DNA from: JBEVNX01 sp040507895
GTDB lineage: Bacteria > Desulfobacterota > Binatia > JACPRU01
DNA length: 18,548 nucleotides
Reading direction: 5' to 3'
NCBI GenBank assembly: GCA_040507895.1
Contig: JBEVNX010000149.1
Coordinates: 1 to 18,548 of the forward strand
The position numbers and the translations under genes were made by a program. Under the pieces are notes generated by a model. The model was given only the letters and a program-made list of their open reading frames with translations, ran no database searches and was not told where the DNA came from. Of this stretch, positions 1 to 7,265 are shown one piece after another; position 1 is the first letter of the stretch, and every line of letters begins with the position of its first letter.

Positions 1-123
1 AGTCCCGCCTTCCTAACTCCCGGGGCTGGTCGACTCGCTCGCGAACACGAATCGCCTCGCATTCCGCGCTCCAGCTGCGCTATACGCCTGCGCATTCAAT
101 AACAAGCGACGGAGTCACGTGCC

Positions 124-981
124 ATGGCACCACGAATCTCGGTTTTGGGCCTCGGCAACATGGGCGCGGCGCTCGCCAGCACGGTGCTGAGCCGCAATGG
201 GCATGTCACCGTTTGGAATCGGACGGCCTCGAAGGCGGACAAGCTCGTCGCTGCCGGCGCGACGCTCGCCGGCAGTGCCGCCGAAGCGATTGCGGCCACA
301 GACTTCTGCATCGTTTGCGTCGGCAACTACGAACACACCAAAGAGATCGTCCGCGCCAGTGCGGATCTTTCAGGCAAGGTTCTGGTTCAACTGTCGACGG
401 GCTCGCCGGGGGAAGGCGAGGCGCTTCAGAAGTGGGCGAATGAGCGGGGCGCGCGATACCTCGACGGCGTGATCCTCGCGTACCCCAGCGACATCGGTCA
501 CGCAGGCACGATGATCGTCTATGCCGGCGACCGGGACGGGTGGGATGCGTGCGAACAGGCGCTCATGCAACTGGCAGGCGCGAGCCGCTACGTCGGAACG
601 AATCTCGCGGCGCCGGTGGCGCTCGAGTATGCGCTGACCGGCTCGTTGCTCATGGCCATCATCGGGCTGATGCCGGGCGTACTCGCCGTGGAGCGGGCAG
701 GCGTCGACGTCGCGCTGTTGAGCGAACTCATCGCCGACAGCGGGCCGCTGTTCGTCAAGGCCATGAAGAGCCAGGTGGACGCGATCGCGCAGAATCGATT
801 CACCAACCCGGAAGCCATGCTCGGCACCTGGTCCGCGGGCATCGATCACTTTCCCGACGGACCGGATCCGGACATCGATCTGATCCGCCCGGTACGTGTG
901 CTGTTGCGACGCGCTGTCGCTGCCGGTTACGGCACCGAAGAACTCGCCGCCGTGATAAAGGTGCTGCGAGAGTGCAGTTGA
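124..981 (+). CDS. Imine-reductase-like NAD(P)-binding dehydrogenase (6PGDH/beta-hydroxyacid dehydrogenase superfamily)
   Basis: A 285-residue cytosolic oxidoreductase, complete. The N-terminal Rossmann fold shows GLGNMG (G9, G11, G14). The end of the second strand reads VWNRT (N32-R33-T34), which in this superfamily usually means NADPH preference. The run around residues 118-130, YLDGVILAYPSDIG, followed by the YAG and YVG segments, is the pattern of imine reductases rather than of classic 3-hydroxyisobutyrate dehydrogenase. The second half is the all-helical domain that forms the dimeric active site. The ATG at 124 is preceded by GGAG with a 9-nt spacer. Family knowledge suggests reduction of cyclic imines or a related C=N or C=O substrate; the real substrate cannot be read from sequence. 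It stands alone upstream of a decayed region. A 12-bp palindrome (AGGCGGCCGCCT, 981-992) begins at its last base. Confidence 0.88.
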   Translation: MAPRISVLGLGNMGAALASTVLSRNGHVTVWNRTASKADKLVAAGATLAGSAAEAIAATDFCIVCVGNYEHTKEIVRASADLSGKVLVQLSTGSPGEGEALQKWANERGARYLDGVILAYPSDIGHAGTMIVYAGDRDGWDACEQALMQLAGASRYVGTNLAAPVALEYALTGSLLMAIIGLMPGVLAVERAGVDVALLSELIADSGPLFVKAMKSQVDAIAQNRFTNPEAMLGTWSAGIDHFPDGPDPDIDLIRPVRVLLRRAVAAGYGTEELAAVIKVLRECS

Positions 982-1141
982 GGCGGCCGCCTGAGAGCTC
1001 GTCGAGATCGAGCGCCGAGAGCGCCGTCAGGAACGGGCTCCGGTCGTAGGCGTTCGCGATGTAGGTGCCGAGCCCACTCGTCGCCGCCGCGATCGCGGCG
1101 AGCGGCACGAACCGCGGTCGAGCAGTTGATTCGACGGCATG
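977..1141 (-). pseudogene. Remnant of an LLM-class (luciferase-like, F420/FMN) oxidoreductase, N-terminal part
   Basis: On the minus strand, translation from about 1117 to 977 gives VPLAAIAAATSGLGTYIANA followed by YDRSPFLTALSALDLDELSG and GRLN. This matches the early part of luciferase-like monooxygenases: the helix with LA-IAAAT, the strand LGTYIA, then RSP-TAL-ALDLDELSGGR. After GRLN the similarity stops, exactly where the plus-strand dehydrogenase ends (stop at 979-981). No start codon with a ribosome site is visible, and no downstream barrel is present. This looks like a truncated relic left by a rearrangement at the 3' end of the dehydrogenase. The motif reading is good; the family call comes from memory of LLM sequences, without an alignment. 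Confidence 0.6.
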
Positions 1142-1462
1142 CCGCGCGAAATCCGCAAGAAGTGTGGCTCTATTGGAAGGCCAGCCGCTACTCGTGGTCC
1201 GACGTTCGCTGGTACAGCCAACGCGCCGCCAAGCCCTCGCAAAGAATGACGTCGCAGAGCCTCAGCCTGGCAGCGACTGCTTCGTAGAACTTTTACGGCG
1301 CCAGATGGACCATGGCTAAGCCCGAACACGAGCGGATAGTGTCGATGCGCGAGCCTGCCTTTTGCGCAAGAGGTCCGAGCGTCGAGGAGAAGCCGCGTTG
1401 TCTACTCACCCGCTTCTGCCGGCTCGAAGTGCACGGTTCAACACTAACGTGAAGCCCGCAGC
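1142..1462. other. Non-coding stretch with unassigned short reading frames
   Basis: No gene is supported here. A plus-strand frame (about 1147-1290) encodes a tryptophan/tyrosine-rich piece, VWLYWKASRYSWSDVRWYSQ, that ends at a TAG. It reads like a protein fragment, but I cannot place it in a family. A 46-codon ORF from the ATG at 1313 has no ribosome site and no recognisable content. The stretch is most simply read as further gene debris between the LLM remnant and the palindromic repeat. Confidence 0.4.
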
Positions 1463-1507
1463 GGCAGCGACCCGAGGCACGCAGGTGTTCTCGAGTTTGC
1501 TGGCGCC
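1463..1507. repeat. Palindromic repeat, copy B (degenerate), downstream of sixA
   Basis: Shares GGCAGC-ACCCGAGGCAC, then GTG-TCTCGAG and GCTG, with the copy at 2135-2175. I count five mismatches and one inserted T over about 38 aligned bases. It can fold: GGCAGC faces GCTGGC (one mismatch), CGAG faces CTCG, and GCAC faces GTGT through a G-U wobble. It lies 51 bp beyond the sixA stop codon (minus strand), so the two copies bracket sixA in the same orientation. Confidence 0.65.
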
Positions 1508-1557
1508 GGAAGCGGCGTTTCCGATAGTCCCCCTCAAGTCTCCCCCACGGGCGGCCG

Positions 1558-2043
1558 TCAGAGCTGCTTCGGGCGGACGACGCCGGCGACGCTCCACGGG
1601 CCGCGCAGCGCCTCGCGCCAGGTCGCTCCTCCTCCTTCCAGCAGCACAACGTTCGCCGTCGTGATCCGCATCTCGCGGCCGCTGAGCTCCGTCACCGCCT
1701 CCTCCCAGCCAGGGTTGTGACCGAGGACCAGCACCGTCCGCACGTCACCAGAGAGGCGCGCGACCTCGGACCGCAGCTCGCTCGGCCCGCCTGCATAGAG
1801 GACCCGCGTGAAGCGGACGCGCGCGTTCGGGAAGGTCTTTTGTATCCGCTCCCACGTCTCCTCGGTACGGCGGCTGTCCGAGCTCACCACGAAGTCCGGC
1901 ACCCAGCCGAGCTTCGCGAGTCGCTTGCCGACGCGCGCCGCATCGCGGCGTCCGCGCTCGTTGAGGGGTCGCTCGTGGTCGGTGGGCACTTGAGACTTCC
2001 ACGAGCTCTTTGCGTGGCGCATGAGCATCAGCCGACGCTGCAT
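1558..2043 (-). CDS. SixA-like phosphohistidine phosphatase (histidine phosphatase superfamily)
   Basis: A 161-residue protein, the usual SixA length. The N-terminal LMLMRHAKSSW supplies R9 and the nucleophilic H10. SSDSRRTEET carries the conserved R59, four residues before T63, and VLVLGHNPGW supplies the second histidine, H109. Family members remove phosphate from histidine on signalling proteins such as ArcB or the PTS protein NPr; the partner here is unknown. I choose the ATG at 2043 because GGAGGAG ends just upstream and translation begins next to the RHG motif. Longer starts at 2058, 2064 or 2142 would add a non-conserved N-terminus. No two-component gene is adjacent. It is the only intact gene in about 4.4 kb of decayed DNA, and a palindromic repeat lies on each side. 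Confidence 0.87.
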   Translation of the reverse strand: MQRRLMLMRHAKSSWKSQVPTDHERPLNERGRRDAARVGKRLAKLGWVPDFVVSSDSRRTEETWERIQKTFPNARVRFTRVLYAGGPSELRSEVARLSGDVRTVLVLGHNPGWEEAVTELSGREMRITTANVVLLEGGGATWREALRGPWSVAGVVRPKQL

Positions 2044-2134
2044 CTCTCCTCCGTGCATCGGCATTGTAGCCAGGTGAAATCGCGGTTTGCAGACTTCAAG
2101 TGAGGGCAGATTCGGAAAAAAGTAGAGGCGGGCC

Positions 2135-2175
2135 GGCAGCAACCCGAGGCACAGAAGTGCTCTCGAGTTGCTGCC
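2135..2175. repeat. Palindromic repeat, copy A, upstream of sixA
   Basis: A 41-bp imperfect palindrome. The outer arms GGCAGCAAC and GTTGCTGCC match over 9 bp. CGAG pairs with CTCG, and GCAC pairs with GTGC around an AGAA loop, with one mismatch and one bulge between blocks. A related copy is at 1463-1507. The distance to the sixA ATG is about 90 bp, and the repeat sits between sixA and the end of a tyrosine recombinase relic. It has no T-run, so a simple terminator is unlikely. A REP-like element or a recombination site is possible. Confidence 0.75.
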
Positions 2176-2262
2176 AGTGAAGGGTAAGAAGCTGAGTTGG
2201 ACGATATGCGTGGATGGTGAGAAGGGAGCGTTGGTATGGAAGAAGTGATCGGCCGCGTCGAT

Positions 2263-2710
2263 TCAGATAGGCGCCGCGATCTCCCTGGATCGCTCGAGCC
2301 TGCTGATCGCCTTGCTTCGCCGCCTATCCGACACGCGGGCGTAGACGAGGCTCGACTCGATGTTTCGATGGCCGAGGTGATCCTGAACGAAGTCGATTGG
2401 CTCCCCGGCATCAAGGAGATGCGTGGCTATCGAATGGCGCGCAGATGGACGTGCCGGCGGTAAGCAGGGAGGTTGCGAGGATGGCGTAGCGGGTGAAGAG
2501 TGCCTGGACCCAGCGCTTCGAGAGCCGTCCCTGTCTGCCGACGAAGAGAGCCGCGTTGCCGTCGGTTCGGGTCCGGAGGTAGCGCTTGAGAATCGGCACG
2601 ATCGTTCGGAAGAGTGGCTTCTCTCCCGAGTAGCCGCTCAGGCGGGACGTGTCAACGCGAGCGGCGCTTCGCGCGACCGAATTCGGCGACCGTAGTTCAA
2701 GCCGGCATCC
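2263..2710 (-). pseudogene. Frameshifted tyrosine recombinase/integrase (XerC/D-like), catalytic part
   Basis: The minus-strand reading from about 2690 shows a possible AGLxxGRRI...EAPLALTR segment. The same strand then gives FRTIVPILKRYLRTRTDGNA and ALFVGRQGRLSKRWVQALFT (about 2617-2480). After a frame change comes HVHLRAIR, and after another comes RHSIATHLLDAGEPIDFVQD, HLGHRNIESSLVYARVSDRR, and a TGA at 2265-2263. The catalytic landmarks of the family are all recognisable: the HxxR-type LRHS region, LGH, and the nucleophilic tyrosine in SLVYARV. They lie in at least two or three frames, so the gene is dead unless frameshifted. The N-terminal SAM-like domain is not detectable. The last segment resembles the short XerD-like integrases common in proteobacterial and acidobacterial genomes. 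Confidence 0.78.
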
Positions 2711-3427
2711 AACAAATGACCTCTCATGCGACGGCTGATAGCGACTTCTACCGCCTCTCCGCCGATGGTGGCCCCGTCTGGTGGTTGCGCGGCGACCCGC
2801 GGTGCGTACCAGCATGGCACCCGATTGGCTACCATTCATCTCTTCGCGATCCTCTGTCCCGCGGCCCTGACATGGCCGGCAAAGAGGGCAAGCGCTCTGC
2901 GGTGGCCATCGAGATACGCAGGATGTACGCGCCTCTCTTCGTCCGCGCTCGGCGGCTCATGCTAGTGACCGCTCGCTTCCGAGACGAGCTCGCGCAGATC
3001 ATGGCTGTGGTGCTCTCCCGTCGAGATCGCGGCGAGCCCAGCACACGTCGGACTCCCGAGACGGCGTGAACCGAAGCGTCAGAACGCCTGACGTTGAGGC
3101 CACTTCTCGTTCGGCGCATCGGGCCGCACACATTTCGCATGGCAAATAGGAGGCTGTGGCGCGTCGTGGCGCAAGGCGCGCTGTGCCCGAAGTTCGAAAG
3201 CGAAAGCCTCAACCTTTTTCGTCCCGAGCGACCCTCCCGCGATACGCGCGTTGAACTTGATGCGACCCAGGTGGGTCCTCGCTCGCCCACGACGGGAGGA
3301 CGCTGCGCCGCGCCGTGCGCATCGGCTGCGGGGCACCTGGGTCGCCCGTTCAATCGTGGCATCCCCGGTACGTGTTGCGGATGCCAGACAGGCAAGCCTC
3401 ACACGATTCGTAGGAACATCAATCGCA
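2711..3427. other. Region without a supported gene
   Basis: Reading frames exist on both strands but none is convincing. The best is a plus-strand frame from the ATG at 2872 to 3069 (65 codons, starting MAGKEGKRSAVAIEIRRMYA) with reasonable codon use but no ribosome site and no family I know. A 6-bp hairpin (CGTCAG/CTGACG, loop AACGC) sits at 3077-3093. A minus-strand frame ends at 3079 with the residues EKWPQRQAF, which I could not assign. Given the neighbours, this is probably gene debris. Confidence 0.4.
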
Positions 3428-3664
3428 ATGGACAGGGTCATCGCCCTGGCGTTCGTGGTCGTTCGAGGCGACACTCACGATCGACGCGTCGTGCTGGGCA
3501 AGGTTCTGGAAAACGCACTAGCCGATCCCGATCTGTTGCAGCGGTCCGCGCAGGATGAACTCATTCGTTCGGGAATCCCCTTTGAGGATGCGAGCAGATA
3601 CACGATCCTGGATATCTATCCCGCCACAGAAGCGGCCTTCCTCCGTTCCCGGTTGACGGACTAG
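3428..3664 (+). CDS. Small hypothetical protein
   Basis: A 78-codon frame from the ATG at 3428, beginning MDRVIALAFVVVRGDTHDRR, ends at the TAG at 3662-3664. Its composition is soluble and mixed-charge, with no membrane segment. The pattern ALADPDLLQRSAQDELIRSG looks like real helical protein, unlike the arginine-rich shadows nearby. The same frame stays open upstream to 3251, but that part is arginine-rich and unlikely to be coding. The ribosome site is weak (AGGA 13 nt ahead). I do not recognise a family. It may be the surviving 3' end of a larger gene. Confidence 0.4.
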   Translation: MDRVIALAFVVVRGDTHDRRVVLGKVLENALADPDLLQRSAQDELIRSGIPFEDASRYTILDIYPATEAAFLRSRLTD

Positions 3665-4176
3665 CTCAACGGCACGCCGACACCGAGAACGACTTTGCCA
3701 GACTGCGCATAGAAGGTCCTATCGCCCTCCGCGGCGTGCGACTCCCCGGGTCCCTCCCTACCGGGCGGGACCGGAACTTCGGCGTGGTGCTGACCGAATC
3801 TTCGGCACGATGTACCCGTATTCCACGCGTACCCGGGGGTCGAGGGAGTCGACTTTTCGCCGTCGGTAGGGCTCTCGCCCCGGGCCTGGGTGGTCAGCTT
3901 CTGGCCGCAAGTCGCTTACCCGTTCCGCGAGCTGCTGCCCCGAAGACGGCCCGCGTGGGCGCCGACGCAGGCATATTCAACCGAGGGTTGATATGCGCGG
4001 CGAGCGGCCCTTGCCAGCTGCGCCTCGCGAGTCGACCCCGCCCTCGTGGACACCCAGTCCCCTTCCGTGGAAGAGGAGTGGCGGTCGCCAAGATACGGAA
4101 AAATGGGGGCTGGTGGAAAACGATCGTGACAATCGCTGGGCCGACAGACACACCCCAGGCGCACGCCCTCCGCTGC
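3665..4176. other. Region with possible outer-membrane protein debris, no intact gene
   Basis: Non-coding as far as I can support. On the plus strand (about 3812-3985), three frames in turn give AYPGVEGVDFSPSVGLS, then RPGPGWSASGRKSLT, then ARVGADAGIFNRG. The order and character resemble the C-terminal strands of DUF1302-type outer-membrane proteins. On the minus strand a frame ends at 3661 with RTFYAQSGKVVLGVGVPLS, which also looks like a terminal beta strand. The two readings compete and neither is decisive. Confidence 0.25.
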
Positions 4177-5339
4177 ATGGCGCGTTCGCGCCTGTCGCCC
4201 TACTGGCCCTCTCGTGCCAGGGGGAGGCTCCGGAAGCGACGGCACTCCGCGAACGAATGACGAGCGTGGTCACGTCCGCGGCCCAATTGCGCCAAGTCAA
4301 CGGCGACGGGTTCGGCAATCCCAACAACATCGGGATCGGCCGAGTTCACGCGACGCAAGGCTATTTGTTCGCCGGCACATGGAACAACGCCGAGGGCATG
4401 ATCGTCTACAGGTCTCGCGACGGCGTGAATTTCGAGCAGATCAGCCCGGGCGGCATCGACGACAACCGCAACAACTTCGCGGTCGTCAGCTCGCTTGCTT
4501 CAACGGGAAGCTGTACACGAGCTCGTGGAACAACGTAGACGGCGGCTCGGTGTTCCGGGCGAACGCCACCGCGGGCAGATCCAGGCGATACAGTGGAGAC
4601 CGTTTCCACGAATGGGATGGGAAACCCCAACAACGAAGCGCATCACGGCTTTAGTGTCTTCAAGGGGCATCGTTACGCTGGCACCTTCAACTTCGACGAA
4701 GGCACCGAGATTTGGCGAACCGCGTCCGGTAGCCCCGGGGACTGGCGCCAAGTGGCCCCGAAGGCGTAAGCGATCCACGAAACACGGATGCCGCTAACAG
4801 TATCTCGTAAGGTGGCTATCTCTACTACGGCATCGAGACGGCGCGTTTGCCTTTTTCCGGAGCGCGCATCATGCGAACCGACGGCAACCGTTGGGAGCAA
4901 GTGAACATCGATGGGTTCGGCGACTTCCTAAATCACAGGCATCATCGCAATGGAGTTCTTCGACGGGAATCTGTATGCGGGCACTTGGAACGAATCCGAG
5001 GCACACAAATTTGGCGGGCCACTCCTGGGCCGTCGATACCGTTCCCGAGCTGGGAAAAGGTGAGCGAAGACGGCTTCGGCGCAGGGGCGGCCAACGGATT
5101 CTCGAACTTCATGGTCACGAGCGGCGGAAATCTCTACGTGGTTGGGCAAGGTGGAACTCGGTCACCGGGATTCGTATTCAAGACAGCGGACGGCGCGACT
5201 TGGGAGGAGGTCAAAGGTCCCGGTTGGTCGCCCGTCGGGTCCGCTGCCGGTGCCTACTGGGCTACGGTTTTTCAAGAGAAGGTGTACGTCGGCTTCCACC
5301 AAGGGAGACCGCCCCGGCTCGCTGTGGGTGATCGATTGA
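4177..5339 (+). pseudogene. Degraded secreted seven-repeat beta-propeller protein
   Basis: The gene begins with a probable export signal (hydrophobic FAPVALLALSC, about 4182-4215) and continues with seven related repeats. Typical units are VNGDGFGNPNN, YLFAGTWNNAEG, then VYRSRDG; NGMGNPNNEA, YAGTFNFDEG, then IWRTASG; NLYAGTWNES, then IWRATPG; and DGFGAGAANG, NLYVVGQGG, then FKTADGATWEEV. The last unit ends SLWVID with a TGA at 5337-5339. The reading frame alternates 3-2-3-2-3-2-3 with changes near 4493, 4600, 4760, 4930, 4998 and 5300. An in-frame TAA sits at 4808-4810. About 40-50 residues per repeat and seven copies suggest a seven-bladed propeller, perhaps a surface lipoprotein. The function of the intact ancestor is unknown. 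Confidence 0.72.
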
Positions 5340-5380
5340 CCGCCGATCGATTTCAGACCCCGGCACGTTGAGGAATTCGA

Positions 5381-6379
5381 ATGGATCGCCTCTACCGCAT
5401 ATATGGCGCCGAGATGTCGCCCTACTCGGTCAAGGTGCGATCGTATTTCCGTTACAAGGGCATTCCGCATCGCTGGATCGTCCGCAACGCGGAGACCGAA
5501 GCGGAGTATCGGAAGCACGCGAAGATTCCGATCGTCCCGCTCGTCCTCACTCCGGACGGCGCGGCTCTGCAGGACTCCACGCCGATCATCGAGCACATCG
5601 AAGCGCTTCACCCGGAGCCGTCGATTCACCCCCCGGACACGGTCGGCGCGTTCGTGTCGGCGTTGCTCGAGGAGTTCGGCGACGAGTGGGGGAACAAGTG
5701 GATGTTCCACTATCGCTGGGCCCGCGACGTCGATCAGCTGAGCTCCGCCGGACGCCTGGCGCAAGCGATGTTGCTGACCACCGACGAAGAGCACCACGCC
5801 GCCGCAGTCGCCACGGTGCGAGCGCGGATGGTCGACCGTGTGTGGTTCGTCGGCTCCAACGAGCAGAATGCGCCGCAGATCGAGAGCTCCTTCCGTGAGG
5901 CGCTGCAGCAACTGGACGCGCATTTGGCCGGTCGGCCCTACCTGTTCGGCGCCCGTCCCGCGTTCGCGGATTTCGCGCTGTGGGGCCAGATCTACGAAGC
6001 CTGGACCGATCCCACGGCCGGCGCGCTCGTCGAGGGGCACGGGCACAACGTACTCGCCTGGGTGCAGCGCATGCTGTGGCCGCGCGCGGAAGGCGAGTTC
6101 GGGGCGTGGTCGAGCCTCGAGGTCACGCTGATGCGGCTACTTCAACGTCAGGTCGGGCGCCTCTTCATGCCATGGACGCTGGCCAACGCAGCAGCCGTCG
6201 CCGCGGGCCGCGAGCAATTCACCGTCGAGCTGGACGGTCGGGCGTGGACGCAGAAGCCGCAGAAGTACCATGCCAAGTCCCTGCGCGCGCTGCGCGACAA
6301 ATACGCCGCCGTGCAGGACAAGGTTGCGCTCGACGCGGTCCTCGATCGCGCCGGCTGTCTCGTGGGGTTGAGCGGCTGA
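5381..6379 (+). CDS. Glutathione S-transferase family protein, extended form
   Basis: A 332-residue cytosolic protein, longer than the common 200-230 residue GST. The N-terminal thioredoxin-like domain reads YGAEMSPYSVKVRSYFRYKG. The candidate thiol-activating residue is S13 or S16, and there is no cysteine here. KIPIVPLVL contains the cis-proline P53, and LQDSTPIIEHIE carries the D65-S66 pair that holds the gamma-glutamyl group of glutathione in family members. The helical C-domain includes PYLFGARPAFADFALWGQ near residue 195. About 100 further residues follow that I cannot assign. The ATG at 5381 follows GAGGA with a good spacing. The start lies 41 bp after the dead propeller gene and the stop lies 36 bp before the carbonic anhydrase, so the two may be co-transcribed. 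The substrate is unknown. Confidence 0.85.
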   Translation: MDRLYRIYGAEMSPYSVKVRSYFRYKGIPHRWIVRNAETEAEYRKHAKIPIVPLVLTPDGAALQDSTPIIEHIEALHPEPSIHPPDTVGAFVSALLEEFGDEWGNKWMFHYRWARDVDQLSSAGRLAQAMLLTTDEEHHAAAVATVRARMVDRVWFVGSNEQNAPQIESSFREALQQLDAHLAGRPYLFGARPAFADFALWGQIYEAWTDPTAGALVEGHGHNVLAWVQRMLWPRAEGEFGAWSSLEVTLMRLLQRQVGRLFMPWTLANAAAVAAGREQFTVELDGRAWTQKPQKYHAKSLRALRDKYAAVQDKVALDAVLDRAGCLVGLSG

Positions 6380-6415
6380 TCCGGCCAAATCGAACACGGC
6401 TGTCAGGAGGGTTGG

Positions 6416-7153
6416 ATGGTGCAACGATGGAGCGACACACGACACGATGAACCGGCCGTTCGGCGCCGCAGCTTTCTCGGCCTTGCAGGCATGGCCGCTG
6501 TCGGCTTCGCCGTCGCCGGCCGGGCGTTCGCGAAGGAGGCGGGGCCTCCGCCGAAACCGGAGAACGTCATCTCCCCCGATGTGGCGCTCGAGCGCCTCTT
6601 GGCCGGCAACCAGCGCTACATCGAAGGCGTCGCGCGGCGGCACGACTTCAAGGCCGAGCGCGAAGCTCTGTCGATGGGACAGAACCCGTTTGCCGGCATC
6701 CTGAGCTGCGCCGATTCGCGCATCGCGCCGGAGTATGCGTTCGACACCGCCCGCGGTGATCTGTTCGTCGTGCGCGTGGCGGGCAACTTCGCAACCGACG
6801 ACGGGATCGCCAGCTTCGAGTACGCGGTGCAGGTCCTCGGCACGCCACTCCTCATGGTCCTAGGGCACGAGGCGTGCGGCGCGGTTAGTGCGGCGATCCA
6901 TTCGATCAAGGAGAGCACCACGCTCCCGGGCCACCTTCCAGCGCTGGTGAAGAGCATCAGCCCGGCGGTGGAGGCTGTGCTCGACAAGCCGGGTGACACG
7001 CTCGGCAACGCCATTCGGCAGAATGTCGTCCGCAACGTCGAGAAGCTGAAAACCGCCGAGCCGATCCTCAGCAAGGCAGTCGAGGAGAAGAAGCTTCGCG
7101 TCGTCGGCGCGATTTACAACCTCACCAACGGGCGAGTCGAGTTGACGACTTGA
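6416..7153 (+). CDS. Tat-exported beta-class carbonic anhydrase
   Basis: A 245-residue enzyme that interconverts CO2 and bicarbonate. The beta-class zinc site is complete: CADSR gives C98, D100 and R102, and GHEACGA gives H151 and C154. The N-terminus carries a twin-arginine signal (RRRSFLGLAG, residues 17-26), a hydrophobic stretch and an AFA/KE cleavage site near residue 39. The mature protein is therefore expected in the periplasm, folded and with metal before export. The ATG at 6416 is preceded by AGGAGG with a 5-nt spacer, a strong ribosome site. It follows the GST gene by 36 bp. A strong hairpin begins 3 bp after its stop codon. Beta carbonic anhydrases with Tat signals form a recognised subset. 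Confidence 0.94.
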   Translation: MVQRWSDTRHDEPAVRRRSFLGLAGMAAVGFAVAGRAFAKEAGPPPKPENVISPDVALERLLAGNQRYIEGVARRHDFKAEREALSMGQNPFAGILSCADSRIAPEYAFDTARGDLFVVRVAGNFATDDGIASFEYAVQVLGTPLLMVLGHEACGAVSAAIHSIKESTTLPGHLPALVKSISPAVEAVLDKPGDTLGNAIRQNVVRNVEKLKTAEPILSKAVEEKKLRVVGAIYNLTNGRVELTT

Positions 7154-7155
7154 AC

Positions 7156-7191
7156 GAGGAAGGGAGCCGGATGACTCCGACTCCCTTCCTC
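7156..7191 (+). terminator. Strong hairpin, probable terminator of the GST-carbonic anhydrase unit
   Basis: The arms GAGGAAGGGAG (7156-7166) and CTCCCTTCCTC (7181-7191) are perfectly complementary over 11 bp. Inside, CGGA pairs with TCCG around a TGAC loop after a single mismatch. No T-run follows at once, but a second small stem (AAACC/GGTTT) with a CTTTTCC tail comes next at about 7197-7218. It lies between convergent genes and could act on both strands. Confidence 0.65.
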
Positions 7192-7265
7192 ACTTCAAAC
7201 CCAGACGGTTTCTTTTCCGCCTGATTGAGCGCGCCCCGCAGGGTGACTCCCCACCGCGTGTCCTC

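Noticed and set aside
2135..2175. Canonical integron attC site
   Set aside because: The ends do not fit RYYYAAC and GTTRRRY, and the relic recombinase lacks anything I could identify as the IntI-specific insertion. The cassette idea is kept only as an analogy.
4177..5339. Sequencing error as the cause of the propeller frameshifts
   Set aside because: Not ruled out, but disfavoured: several switches and a base-substitution stop fall in 1.2 kb while 13 kb of neighbouring genes have none.
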